A model generated the notes under the pieces. The model saw only the letters and a program-made list of their open reading frames with translations. It searched no databases and was not told the origin of the DNA. Below are positions 23,284-34,758 of a stretch of 60,000 nucleotides of DNA, piece after piece. Origin of the DNA: Cylindrodendrum hubeiense (Eukaryota; Ascomycota; Sordariomycetes; Hypocreales; Nectriaceae). Both the position numbers and the translations under genes were made by a program. The first letter of the stretch is position 1. Every line of letters begins with the position of its first letter. The stretch is from contig JAANBB010000002.1 in the NCBI GenBank assembly GCA_014621425.1, positions 1 to 60,000 of the forward strand, written 5' to 3'.

Positions 23284-24601
23284 CCTACAGATGGATGTGG
23301 GGAACTGTTCATGATGAAATTGACTTGGATGATTATTACGGTTGCCTGCATAGCCTTGCAAGAGCAACCTAGATCGAATAGGTCATAAAATGATGCACAT
23401 GGTGGCCGAGTATGGACATGACTTGGGTCGTGGAGGGGCCACAGTCGAGACTAAAGGGCTGAATTGAAGCCACCGCTAGTAAATTAAGGGTTATGATTTG
23501 CAATGAAGAATCAGCGGCGTTTTCTTCAACTGTGACACCCTGAGGGGACAACAGAATATAGAAGAGATTGCGACCCAGGGGACAAGGAACAGATGAGACA
23601 GGTGGGAAGGCAGCTGAATGCGACGGCGGCTGCAGGAGTGCCGGCTGACTTGGCGCTGAGTGGCATTGCCACCGCCACATTTTTACTGCTACGCTCAGAG
23701 GAGTCCAAAATCAGGCTGGGCAGTGAGACATCCAATGATATCTCGTGGGCTGGGACCTGGGGGCTGGGCCGCAGTGAGGTCGGTGTCTCATGGGCGGTTG
23801 AGCGACGCTGGCACTTCGTAGTAATGATGCGAATGCGAGTAGGATTGATTGCACGTCCAGAAATTGTCAGTACAAATTCGCGTCTGTCTCCAATCTCGGG
23901 GTCCAGCGAGATGATCCTCGCGTCGAAAACAAACAAAAAACACTGAAACATGGTGTCGCATGTATGCGTTTTCTACCGGTCGCCCACATCTGCGTCGAAC
24001 AGACCCTTGTACACACGCAAGCGCTTCCAGCACAACACTACACATTAGGCTGCGGGCTCATGCCGGCACCCGAGAGTGAGACAGCCGAAACACAAGAACA
24101 GCCATTAGGGTTCGCAATGCTGATTCGCGGTGCATCATGATTTAGGCGACCCTGCAGACCAGCTGAATCGATCATGGTTGCGGGCTTGGGGAAGTTTGGC
24201 CCGCTGCTGAATAGAGGCAGAGAACGGTTCTAGCACTTCCTTGGTCGATACTATAAACCTGTAGGCGTTTGTTATGTATGCGGCATGTTTGAATGGTTGA
24301 CTGAGAAGTGAAATAATTACCGCCCGCCATGTCCAAAGTAGCTCCTGCTCCTATCAGCCCTGTGTGTACAAAGTACGACGGAACAGTTTCACATAGTCAG
24401 GCCACATCGGGCCGATACATGATATCATTGTCTTGTCGTAATAATGTACCATTGAACTTTATATTTTTAACGCTCATTTTGTTTTACTTTTTTCAGCGGG
24501 GTTGGAACACGTTATTCTCCCAGTATATATTCGCCTGCACTCAATGCACGCTGTGATGTTCACGTGTAACATGGGACCAACCTGCACGTGGTACCCGAAT
24601 A
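23284..24601. other. Intergenic interval, no supported gene
   Basis: About 1.3 kb. Frames such as 23526-23951 (minus) are open but overlap frames on the other strand and show no domain. The 3' half is the likely promoter of the lectin-like gene. Confidence 0.5.
24534..24540 (+). promoter_or_regulatory. TATA-like element of the lectin-like gene
   Basis: TATATAT lies 62 bp upstream of the ATG at 24602, a plausible core promoter spacing when the 5' UTR is short. Only position and sequence support it. Confidence 0.4.
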
Positions 24602-26163
24602 ATGGCCTCGCCGATCATTGGGGATGACCACAGTACTCTGGAGGTTAATGTCATTGTACGGCCGCTGTACCTCGAGGACCAGAAAAACTCACTTCCAGAA
24701 GTCGACCGGACGGCCACGGAGCATTTCGACTATCCCGAAGTCGACCGCGCTGCAACCGAGGATCTCGACTACCCAGAAGTCAACCGAGCTGCGACAGCAC
24801 ATCTCGACTTTCCCGAGCTGCACCATAAAGAGAAAGGTTATGATGAGCAACCAGCGCCTACCATCTCAGAGGCTACGAGTGCTCCCTGGGTATGCGGGCG
24901 GCGTCAAAGGCTTTTCATCGGCGGCATCGTCGCCGCAATCATAGTCATTATGGGTCTTGCTGTCGGCCTGACCCTGGGATTAAAGACAACGGGCGGCGAC
25001 AACACGAATACAACACCGAAAGACTCCCCCGGGGATGCTAGCAACGACATATCTGGCCTTCTGGCCAACACCAAGCTCGCTGCAGCCAATTTCACCGATG
25101 AATTTGGATTCGAAAATTTCCTAGTCTTCTATCAACTGAAGAGTCGGGCAATCTACATGTCGGCACATAATTCTTCGCATGGCCAATGGTTGGCCTCTCC
25201 CGTTGTTGATGGGACAAATGGTACCAGCCTGGACGGAATACGCGAAGGAACTCACTTGGGACTTGACGTGTATTATCATGATGTAACAGTAAGCTATTGG
25301 GTTCAATTCACGAGAAAAGACTCTATTATTCTGACACTCATAAGCGGCATCATGTCCATTTGTACTGGCAAGCTCCAAACAATACCCTCCAATCCCAAAT
25401 ACGATACATGATTTCAACAAATGAGCCCTCGAATCCTTCCGACTGGACCTCGACATATTCCCACAACAGATTTACTGCTTCAACCGGGTCATCGATAGTC
25501 TCCTACGGCCGTCAATGCTTAGAGTGTACCAACTCGGGATACTTATTCTTCCAGGCCGATGACGGAATCGAAGCGGGGTATTTAACCGGCACTGGCGAAG
25601 AAGCACTCCGAAACTTGGATTTGTCAGACGCTTACCCTCCCTCTACGAATACTTCGATAGCCGTGGCGAGTGTGGCAGCTGTCAACGGTACACGAGGTCT
25701 CAACGTCTTCTACTCGATGGATTCGGGAGTACTAACACAGCTTCGCTATCACGAAGATGGCAAATACGAACAGAAATTACTTCCAATGGGGCTGAAGGAC
25801 GACTCGTCGATTGTGGCTTTCTCTACTGGTTTCAATGAGACCGACGACGATAACGACGAGCCCCTGGCGCTCCAGGTACTAGCAACCGACCCTACCTCCG
25901 AGAATGGGGTGTTCCTAATATACTTCTACAATGGCGAATGGGCTTCTGGCGACAAGGTGACGGAGTTGTCGAACTGCTCCTCTTGGAGTTCGATGGCTGC
26001 TACTTTCAGCGGCAGAGTCTACTGTGTAGTGAACGGTGATGGCGAAGATGTGGAGATTGCTGAATGGAGTTGGAACGGTGACGCTAAGAAGGGTCCAGAA
26101 ACCTTTACCGACTACGAAAAGGTCGGCACAGTAAATATCACAGCTGCATGGGCTTATGGATGA
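24602..26163 (+). CDS. Membrane-anchored fucose-lectin-like beta-propeller protein
   Basis: Exon 1 (24602-25288) and exon 2 (25345-26163) are joined across a 56-bp intron (GTAAGC, branch CTGAC, end AAG) to give 501 residues. The join restores YYHDVTRHHVHLYWQAPNN. Residues 33-71 are three 13-residue repeats of the EVDRAATEDLDYP type. Residues 104-127 form a transmembrane anchor (LFIGGIVAAIIVIMGLAVGL). The rest is a secreted-type domain with N-glycosylation sites and blade-like repeats (YYHDVTRHHVHLYW, GLNVFYSMDSGVLTQLRYHE, GVFLIYFYNGEWASG). This matches the fungal fucose-specific lectin-like family, which commonly sits behind a single transmembrane helix in a type II layout. Sugar binding is inferred from fold and not from binding residues. 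The domain would face the cell exterior or a secretory lumen. Confidence 0.75.
24698..24814 (+). repeat. 39-bp coding minisatellite, three units
   Basis: Three tandem units encode EVDRTATEHFDYP, EVDRAATEDLDYP and EVNRAATAHLDFP on the cytoplasmic side of the lectin-like protein. They have diverged by substitution and not by length. Confidence 0.85.
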
Positions 26164-27254
26164 GGAATAGATTGAGTTTATCGTTTCATTATTTCCATGT
26201 GTACTTTAGATGTTGAAACAACATATATGTGGGAAGGAGCCATTACTAGAGAGTTTGTTGTGTAATTGTAGTCATTGATAGCTAGCCTTGTCTTCTTGCC
26301 ACCCGGATGACTTCTGAGTAGGCCCTCGAAGGAGAATGCATTTATGAGCTCTTATTAGTGATCTTTGACCTTGAAATGAAGCTACTTTTCTTCTCTCCAA
26401 CAACTCAGCAGATTTCACTCGACCGGATTGTGTCAGGTATTGTGATACTAAATACGATGTCAGATGTATAAAATAGGTTATGTAACACAAATTAAGCATT
26501 AAGAAAAGATAAAAGGTTGTTATCTTAGATTAAATAGGGGGAGACACGATTTTAGTACGTTATTTCATTGCATGTCGAAGATACTATTGACTTGCTACTC
26601 GTCCCAGCTGCCATAGCTACCCTGTACCTTAATGATATCGTCTGTCGACGCTAGCCTATTGGGTCATATGGTCTAAAGCCAAGCAACACACGGCTCTCGC
26701 AGTTGTCGAAGGAGCAGCAGCGCGAGGTCGATGAGCACAACGGTGAATTTACGGCCAAGCATGACCGCGGGCCTGAGGCGCCAAATGGTAAGGTTGACAG
26801 GCAGTTGCCGAGCGACGAGCACCGCTAGGCGCCCAGTATGCGGAAAAGGTCACTGCTAGTATCGCGAGGCGACCAAGATTCTCAAGGCCCCCATTTACTG
26901 TCGCTTTTGTCCTGGATAGAATATCAAAAAGAATTCTTCCGCGAATATCCTAGGTGGATTACTCCAAATCACTGATAATTTATCTTCACTCTTTATGACT
27001 TCGCAGGAATTCATGCATCTCTCCCGATCTAAGTAATTTTCTGAGTCCACGGTGACTCAATTCCTAAATACTTGTTCAAAGATTCGTTGCTCATTCAACC
27101 GTTACTTTGCAACCCTGGCCTTAGTGCTTAAACATTACAATCTTCAAGTTAGATGCTGTCTACACATGCGTTCCCTAACCGGACAACAACATCATTCAAC
27201 TCAACAGACCCTCAGTCCATCAAGCGTGGGTACAATCTCACACCACCTTACAAA
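26164..27254. other. Intergenic interval with one coding-like fragment
   Basis: About 1.1 kb. At 26691-26828 on the plus strand an open stretch reads RLSQLSKEQQREVDEHNG, then EFTAKHDRGPEAPNGK and KVDRQLPSDEH before a stop. It has the composition of a real hydrophilic protein but no start and no continuation, so it is probably a remnant. The rest shows nothing recognisable. Confidence 0.4.
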
Positions 27255-27336
27255 GCGTGATTGGTTTAGTGGTAAAATTCTCCGTTGCCATTCGAGTAAC
27301 GTCGGGGAGCCCTGGGTTCGATTCCCAGATCACGCA
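27255..27336 (+). tRNA. tRNA-Gly (GCC) with a short intron
   Basis: The acceptor GCGTGAT pairs with ATCACGC, the D arm is GTTTAGTGGTAAAAT, the anticodon stem CTCCG/CGGGG encloses TTGCCAT, and the T arm is CTGGGTTCGATTCCCAG. Discriminator A is at 27336. About 11 nt (TTCGAGTAACG) sit after the base 3' of the anticodon, the canonical position for a nuclear tRNA intron. Box A and box B sequences are intact. Confidence 0.93.
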
Positions 27337-27368
27337 ACACACAGTTAGGCGTTCCAAGAGACCGTGTC

Positions 27369-27373
27369 TTTTT
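27369..27373 (+). terminator. Pol III terminator of tRNA-Gly
   Basis: TTTTT lies 33 bp downstream of the tRNA 3' end on the coding strand. It is the first run of four or more T after the gene. Confidence 0.6.
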
Positions 27374-27656
27374 GGAACTCTGTCCTTACCTAAACTTTGC
27401 CCATATTGGGAAGCTATCCTTTTGCTTTCCAGCATGTTTGTGTGCTACTACGTAAGTAAAATCTTGGGGTCGATCAAACACTTGGGAGAGTGAGCTGTAT
27501 GTCGGCTAAGCGACAGGCTAAGCAAACAAGTTCGTAAATTTAATGAGCAAAAAGAGAATGTTTGTTATGGCTGAATGTAAAATCCCCCGGCTGTCGCACG
27601 ACTCCATCGACTCCCACGCTGCGGCTAGCTACAAATTGGCGGCGCTGACTGACAAG

Positions 27657-28417
27657 TTATTGATTGCCCCTTCGCAACAGATTCTCCACTTTGTTTTGTA
27701 GTTTGGAAAGTGAGAAACACCTTCGTTTTGGATTCGCGTCTTGACTTGAGCCTTGTCCTGGACCTTGTGCATTCGATATGTTCGGGACCTTGTTGCAAAT
27801 TGCCGCCATAGCGAGCTCAAGTACAAAAGACTCGCCTAGCCCTTCTCCAGTCTCGGCTGAAATAACACAAAATCGGGCCCCGATTATATTGCTAAATTCC
27901 TCTCCATCTTGCATCGGTACGACCCAAAAATGTTTTGGACACTCAGTCCTGCCCGCACATACCCACACTGGCTTGTCATTGAGTCCAGACTCACGTATAG
28001 CGACATACATGGCCTTGATGAACTCAAAAGAATCCTGATTGGTGACATCGTAGAGTAGCAAATGCGCGTTGCATTCCTGCACAAGTATTTTTGTCCAAGA
28101 GCATACCACAGGCTCGGCGGAACCAAGATACATTCTGAATTGAATCATAATGGGGGTATCTTCGATGCGGATGAGCTTCAAGGTCTCACCATTGTCGAAG
28201 GGATCGTTCCAGGTGTCAATTTTCCCATGGGCAAGCTTGAATCTCAGTCAGCGGGTGTAATTACGTCAAGGCCATAGGAGCTTACTTGTTGAATGAGACT
28301 GTGGCGACCACTGCGTTCAACTCCTAGGATAGTGATGCTGACGTCAACTCTCTTGTTCTGAGAGAGGTACTCGCTGATGGCGGCCTGCTGTTGCGGGGTT
28401 ATGGATGCGTGTGCCAT
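27657..28417 (-). CDS. Divergent Ras-like small GTPase-fold protein
   Basis: Exon 1 (28417-28286) and exon 2 (28235-27657) are joined across a 50-bp intron (GTAAGC ... TTCAAG) to give 236 residues. The fold is shown by a beta-strand plus loop (VSITILGVERSGRHSLIQQ), the YDVTNQDSFEFIKAM segment typical of the helix after G3, and a normal G5 (VISAETGEG, residues 168-176). The P-loop is GVERSGRHS (residues 32-40), with Arg in place of the invariant Lys of GxxxxGK(S/T). The G4 region reads WVCAGRTE instead of NKxD, and no DxxG is seen. There is no C-terminal CAAX box; the tail is KVENLLRRGNQ. Nucleotide binding is therefore doubtful. It could be a pseudo-GTPase acting as a scaffold. A trailing 3' intergenic stretch separates it from tRNA-Gly. 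Confidence 0.7.
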
Positions 28418-29742
28418 TATGGGCTCTTATCGGCAGATATAATCCGTATGTGGTGGCCGGCCTCACGAGCAACTGATTTGTCGCTCATCAGCGACAATTT
28501 AAGAATCGGAAGTTGGCTTCTACCTGTCACGTGCTAGCACAGCCCCCGCATCTAGGAATGATGTACGGTACGGATAGGCACGCTGCCGAACATGAAACAG
28601 GTACTCTCTACACAATACGAGGTGCCACCTTTGACCCAACCAACATGTAAGGGTCACTGAATGGATGGCGTCATGTTGGGTACAAGAGACATGGCGGGGT
28701 GGAAGCACATTACTGAATCGAACAGGTGCGTTGGTGCAGTGCTGCTCTGGCCAATCAGTACCGAGAACCTTGCAACCATCCGCATTTAACTCCTCGTATT
28801 CTGATATGCAGTTGGTTATTTGAATCCTCCAGTTGGCCCCATTTATAACCATTCCATCCAGGGGCAGATGCCAGTCACCAACTGATGGTGGCGCAGCCGT
28901 GAACAGTTACATTAAGTACATTCTCCAGGCCTCAATAACAACATCCATGAATATTTGGTCATTGTTGGTATGTATTAGATAAGTAGCCGATAAATATGTA
29001 TCAAATATTCTAACTGAAACTTGCTAGAGCTTCTGGATTGTTACCGAACCCTGCAAGAGGAGAAATACAGGAGGGGGCTACTGCCTGGAGTCATGGCGAG
29101 GATCGACAAGCGCGCGGTGCTGCAGGGGATCTTCACCACAGGGGTTCTTCCTCTCAAGGACGGTTGAAACAAAACTCGTTACACCTTTCATGCTCCGATG
29201 CACTCTGTTGATCCTTCGAGCTCAGCTAGGTGCAGGGTGATGTTGGTTGAATGCTAATACACCCACGTAGGATTGTATTGCTGCGCCTGCCCAATTTTTG
29301 ACTATTCACCTTAATCTAGACTCTTAAAGGTAAAACAGTCTGCTTAGCCCTGTGTATTCTTCATCCACACAGGTTATCCTGCGGCTTGGAAGGCATCCAC
29401 GGACCCACAGACCCGATCTGAATGTCGCCGAATGTACCAACCTCAGTATATGCCCTGCATATGAGTTGGGTCACTCACAGTTGTTGGTTGACTTATCCAA
29501 CTGCGCCAAATAAACAAGAGTAGCCCCTGTTAATCAACCCATTTCACTCAAAAGCTCAAGAGCTAATTGTTTCGTATTAGATCCTCCTCTTTGGGGGCTA
29601 GATCCTCATGTTGGTGCTGCACCATTGTTGGATCATTTGTAAAAGTCCATTCCAACAAGCCTTTCGGAGGACATATTATAAATATGACCGAGTTTTCATG
29701 AAAACTTGAACATGCTCAACATGCAAAAAGTTCAAATTCACC
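28418..29742. other. Intergenic interval, no supported gene
   Basis: About 1.3 kb. The only longer frame is 28520-28852 on the minus strand (110 residues, containing NGANWRIQITNCISEYEEL), with no family recognised. The right end is the promoter of the subtilisin-like gene. Confidence 0.45.
29677..29684 (+). promoter_or_regulatory. TATA box of the mucin-subtilisin gene
   Basis: TATAAATA lies 59 bp upstream of the ATG at 29743. It is the only such match in the proximal upstream region. Confidence 0.5.
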
Positions 29743-32700
29743 ATGCGGTTGTCCTTGCTCTTCACACCTTCACTATTATTCAGCCTCGCTGAAGCCTATC
29801 CTGACCGAGGTGGCCGTAGTATTGACTGCAATCCTGGCCAATGCTTGTTCCAGAATGGATGCATTCAACTGAAAACCCAGCATACTTGCTGCCCACATCC
29901 TCGGTCCCGAGGAACAACAAGACGTGATCACCACATCTGCGGACCTAGTAAGTTCCCATCTGCCCCCTATGAAATGATTCGCGTGAGCTAACGATAGTAC
30001 CTAATAGGAAAGGAATGCTGTGGTAGAGGTTGCTGTAGAGAGGGTTGGAAGTGCTCCTCAGATGGACTTTGTCGCCCACCCGCCGTTGTTGAGCCATCTG
30101 AAACGTGTACTACCTTTCTCACCACGATCGTCAAACCTGTCACCACGATTACTAAGCCGATCACTGTCACCAAGACCCGAGGAGAGGAGGGTAGTTCCGA
30201 GGTCGAAGCCCCTTCTTCGGAGATTAGTAGCTATGCTATCTCTACCCCGGGCTCTGAAAGTCCTACATCGGAGCTACCGGAGGTTCCTACTTCCTCAACA
30301 ACTTCCTCCAGTTTTTTCTCGGGCAGTAGCAGTACATGGTCCTTAGGACAAGATACTAGTACTCGTGGTACAAGTAGCAAGCATGCCACAGAAACCAGAG
30401 GAGATGCGTCGACTGGGGCTTCTTCAAGCTTTGAAGGCTCAGAAGCTCCTCCAACGACCTCCCAGGCTTCAGAGTCCACTAGCGCAATCACACCCGTCAA
30501 CTCTGGTGATCAAACAGCTACCTCCAACACAGATGGAACCATCGCAACGGAAATCTCAACTCCGATCGTCATTACCGGCAGCGATGGTCAATTGTCCACA
30601 CAAATCCTACCCACTGTCACTGGAAGCTCTACCAAAAGCGGGATAGGTGGCATTGGTTCCACAATTGAACGGACAACCTTGACGAATCCGGATGGTCAAG
30701 TTACCGCCGTCCTACCCTCGTCAACACTTCCCGTGGGTACTACCGGCGAAGGGAATCCTACATTGCAGACCAATGCGTCACTCCCAATAACGACCACCAA
30801 CGCCGATGGGGATGTGACAACCATTTTTCCTCCAGTTTCTCAGCCAACAGGCACCGATGAAAATAGCCCGATATCTGGTGGGGGAACACTTGCGAGTTCT
30901 TCGGTTTCAGAGATTGCCACAACCCCAATTGGCATCCCAACGCCAATCACCTCCACCAACGCAGATGGCCAAGTCATTACGGCCCTACCACCTAGCTCTT
31001 CAAGCACAGATGAGGCGACTGAAATTTCTCATACGAAGAACACGGATGCCACAAGTCTCTTTCTCACGGTTATAACAAATACCGATGGTCAATTGACCAC
31101 TGTTCTTCTGCCCGAGAAAACATCCAGCGACAGTACTACCATTTCCGAGTTTGTGACAACGAATGCAGATGGTCAGGTTAGCACTGTTTTGTCACCTGAG
31201 GAGTCTTCGCATGAGACTTCAGTCACTGCCAGCTCTGTGACAACCAACCTTGCTGGCCAGGTCACCAGTGTTATGACCTCAGCCTCTGGCACTATTCTCA
31301 CGGGTATTACCACAACTAATTCAAAGGGTCAGATGACGATTATCTCGCTTCCTGGAGAAACTGGCTCAACAAATTCAGATGGTTCACCCTCTGCCTCAGG
31401 AGCGTTGACAACTCTTTCAGACGGACAAGTTACCCTAGTGATACCTTCTGACACCTCCTCAATATCAACAACTCAAAGTTCGCCACAGTCGACTGAATAT
31501 GTGTCAACTCTCCCAGATGGACAGGTGACTACCATTGCGCTTTCAAAGACTTTGTCAAATATTACGGCAGATGTCCACAGCTCTACGGGCGTCGTGTCTA
31601 CCACTGTTCCGCACAACACTGACACTTCATCTTCCGCCTTTGCTGAGGTTACAAGCACCTCAATTGGGGTGGTTACAACTCTGTCTGATGGCCAAATGAC
31701 AACCATCATTACTTCATCGGGCATGGAGCCAATAACTACTGTCCTGCCATCCACAACGACGGACACAGCTGAGGGTGGTTGGATAGTGCCTGTCACATCG
31801 TCAGTGGATGAGCCCCAAGCAAGCGGAACTAGCACCATTATCCCATGTAGCATGTGGTTCTTCTCCATTTGCATTAATTTGGGTGGCTTCAACATTTTTG
31901 GATGGCAAATTGTCCTTCCTCCTGGAGATTACCCGCCTGGACCACCTCCATTCATCTCAATTCCTCCAAATGTCGGCTTCACCATTGAGATCAAAGGAAC
32001 TTTGCCACCTTGGCCTAGTTATACCATCGGCCCAGATAGAATCCCAACATTCCCTGCTAAGCCGACCGATGGCCCTGATGATGGATGTGAAACGGAAACC
32101 GCAGAGCTTTGCGCCACGATGACGTCCTATGGTGTCTCTATATCATCAGAGGAGACCAAGACAACTACAACACAGGTTTTGTCGACTTGTGGGACAGTGT
32201 ATGGTTGCAAGGTTGAAGACGCCAGCACTACTCAAACGACAACTTCAACTCGAACGGCTACGGCGACACCCATTTCCCACGTCATCTATCCTATGTCAGG
32301 AAGAAACGAGAGTCAGGTTGCCGAAATCCAAACGATTCTCAATGGCCTAGTTGATGATGCATCTGAAATATATTTATCGGATACAGTGACGTTTGGGATA
32401 AACTTTTGGCGATTACCCTTGACTTTGGATCAGGCAGATAAACTCCGAGAACACAGTAGCGTATGTATTTTCCCTTCCTTTCAATTAGAATCGCCCTGAC
32501 TCCGTACTAGGTAGCATCGGTCATGGAAGCATGTGATAATGACAACTATCCATGCTGGGATCCTACCATTGAGCTAGTCTTCCAGGAAGACGCACCGACG
32601 CAGCTAAGTTATGTATCATGGCCGAATCTCGAACCACGGGTACCTTTATCCTCTCTAAATGGTCGCTATTATTTTGACGATAGTAGTGGCCAGGATATAG

Positions 32701-34758
32701 ATGTCTGGATTCTGGACACAGGTGCAAGTGCAGCACATCCGGTGAGTATCCCTTGGTCAAGTTTCCACTATTTATCAATTGTAACCTTGATGAGCAGGAG
32801 TTTGATCTCATCAGAGATCGTTTGGACTGGATCATCAAGGTCAAAGACTTTGATGGGGTAGAGAGACAAGATGATTCTAGACAGGACCTTGATCAACAAA
32901 TGGCTAGAGCCTGCCATGGAACTTCTATGCTCAGCCTGGTCGCTGGGAAAACACTTGGGGTGGTTAAGCACATCAATCCCCACATTGCCCGCCTTCCTCG
33001 CCTACAACGCAATGGAGGAGGAATTTTTAGGCCTGATGATTTCATAGAAACACTCAGTGGGATAAACGATCGAATTACAGCTGATCCGAGCGGCGACTCC
33101 ACTGGAATCTTGTTATTGGCGCACTATTTCCAACGCAGCTTTTTCTATCGCTTAAGGGGCGATAAGTCGAAAAGGGTTCTCGATCTTCCCGTTGACGCCA
33201 TTGACGAATCCTTTGGATTCGAATACCGCTTATATGACCTTCTCCAGGATATAACTGACAAGGGTGTGTTGGTGATTACGGGATCAGGAAATGTGGCAGG
33301 ATCGACGATCGACGGATGGCCACAGAATTATGGCAAAACAAACGCGGTTTCAAGTCTCCCAGAGCTGATTGTGGTCGCGGCTGTGTCGTCAGGCGACCCA
33401 AACGATGTTTTGCATACTGAGGGGTACGGCACTACGGATTATGCTAACGGACTACCGCACTTTTATGCACCTGGCTTCCGAATGGAGGTTGCTGACGGTA
33501 ATACCCAGAATTGGGGCGACGAACAGTTCCTTTACAGACAAGCAACGGGCACATCCGACTGTAAGAACATTTGCTATCCGAAACTTTGTTGAGGCAAATA
33601 CTGACTTCTCTAGCCGCGGCTATGACCGCAGGGCTGGCTGCGTACTTCTTGAGGCTTGCAAAGCTTGAGAAATTAAAAGATAAGGATGGCAAAACAGTAC
33701 CCGCAACAGCATCAGCCATTCGGGCCTATATTATCGACAAGACCTGGTCCCGGGGCAAAGTCAACATAGCTGGTCAGATAATTGATCGGGACGCCATCTG
33801 GAACGGTGCCGATCTGGCCCAGCCAGCTTGTCAGTGGGATCCAAACCCGTTGTCTAACCAACGGCGCGAAGAAGATTCAACGAGTGGTGCTGTCTGCGAA
33901 CTTCCACTCGCTTCAAGCTCTACTATCAGCAGCCAGACAAGCACAGCCAGCGAGACAAGCACTGCCAGCAAGAAAAGCACTGCCAGCGAGACAAGCACTG
34001 CCAGCAAGAAAAGCACTGCCAGCCACACAACCACTGCCAGCAAGAAAACCACTGCCAGCGAGGCCGAGAGCTCCACCATGGCGATGCCAACGCTCTCAAA
34101 CGCTCCCGTCGGTACAATTTCAACCCATTCTGGAAGCTCGTGTGCAGAGACAGCTACAGCAACGCGATGCGCCATGGGGCCCGGGGGCCAAATTGCCTGT
34201 GTTGAGAACCCGACATGTGCGTCCTGGGTCTCTACGGAAACTACAACGTCGGAGGAACCAGAGCCGACCAAGACGGAAACTCCTGAGACGCCTCTCGAGA
34301 GCAAGGACGTCGTATGCGAAAATGAAGACGACTTCCCTGGCCATGGCGACATTGACTCTACGTACCAATATGGCTTTGCTCAAAGTTTCTGCACGCCTGA
34401 TCCGGGCGACGATAAGACTACTTCAATCGGTCCGGGAGATGACCCTGTAGAGGACGTCAGGTCGGATGGTGGCGGAATCCATTATTCGTACTCTGTATCA
34501 TGGATCGACGGATGCGTAACAGAGGTGGATACTCAATCCATGCAGTGGCCGATCGGATTGGATGTCGCATCTTGCCGGGACCTTTTAGTAGCGGCTTATT
34601 CAGACTGTAAGTTTTATTCTTCTGCTCCCAAGGCAGCCCCACATTGAGGTGATATCGTGCTATAAACATGACTGACATGCACAGGTATTAACGGCGGGGT
34701 TGGAGGTTATATTGACGCTGGCTGTCTTCGTTACCATTTCATCGGTGGTAAAGGATAG
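29743..34758 (+). CDS. Secreted mucin-like subtilisin (S8) family protein
   Basis: Six exons (29743-29947, 30008-32460, 32511-32741, 32798-33560, 33614-34606, 34685-34758) join in one frame to 1572 residues. Order: signal peptide (MRLSLLFTPSLLFSLAEA); Cys-rich module to about residue 95 (CNPGQCLFQNGC, CCGRGCCREGWKC); Ser/Thr-rich mucin-like region of roughly 600 residues with eleven DGQ-type repeats (TTNADGQVSTVLSPE); a propeptide-like stretch; and an S8 domain. Catalytic Asp955 is in WILDTGAS, His1003 in ACHGTS and Ser1216 in GTSDSAAMTAG. The Ser sits next to the exon 4/5 junction, which only reads correctly when spliced. A Ser/Thr/Lys hexapeptide tract and a Cys module ending CINGGVGGYIDAGCLRYHF follow. 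I know that C-terminal module from fungal class V chitinases. The protein is likely secreted, heavily O-glycosylated and wall-associated. Substrate unknown. Confidence 0.85.
30577..31720 (+). repeat. Degenerate DGQ repeats in the mucin domain
   Basis: About eleven units with a T-N-x-DGQ-(V/L/M)-T-T-x-x-P core, spaced about 25-45 residues apart: GSDGQLST, NPDGQVTA, NADGDVTT, NADGQVIT, NTDGQLTT, NADGQVST, NLAGQVTS, NSKGQMTI, LSDGQVTL, LPDGQVTT, LSDGQMTT. The spacers are Ser/Thr-rich and vary in length. The units are old and diverged, not a recent expansion. Confidence 0.8.
33930..34070 (+). repeat. 18-bp coding tandem repeat (TAS-x-x-S/T)
   Basis: About eight near-identical 18-bp units encode TASETS, TASKKS, TASHTT and TASKKT, with alternating acidic and basic versions. 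Their high identity suggests recent expansion or slippage. Confidence 0.85.

Noticed and set aside
30020..31075. Several alternative open frames inside the mucin region of the subtilisin-like gene
   Set aside because: Low-complexity Ser/Thr codons keep other frames open. They have no signal or domain and disagree with the spliced frame.
33782..34450. 222-residue frame of ARQALPARKALP repeats
   Set aside because: Shadow of the TAS-repeat region in another frame.
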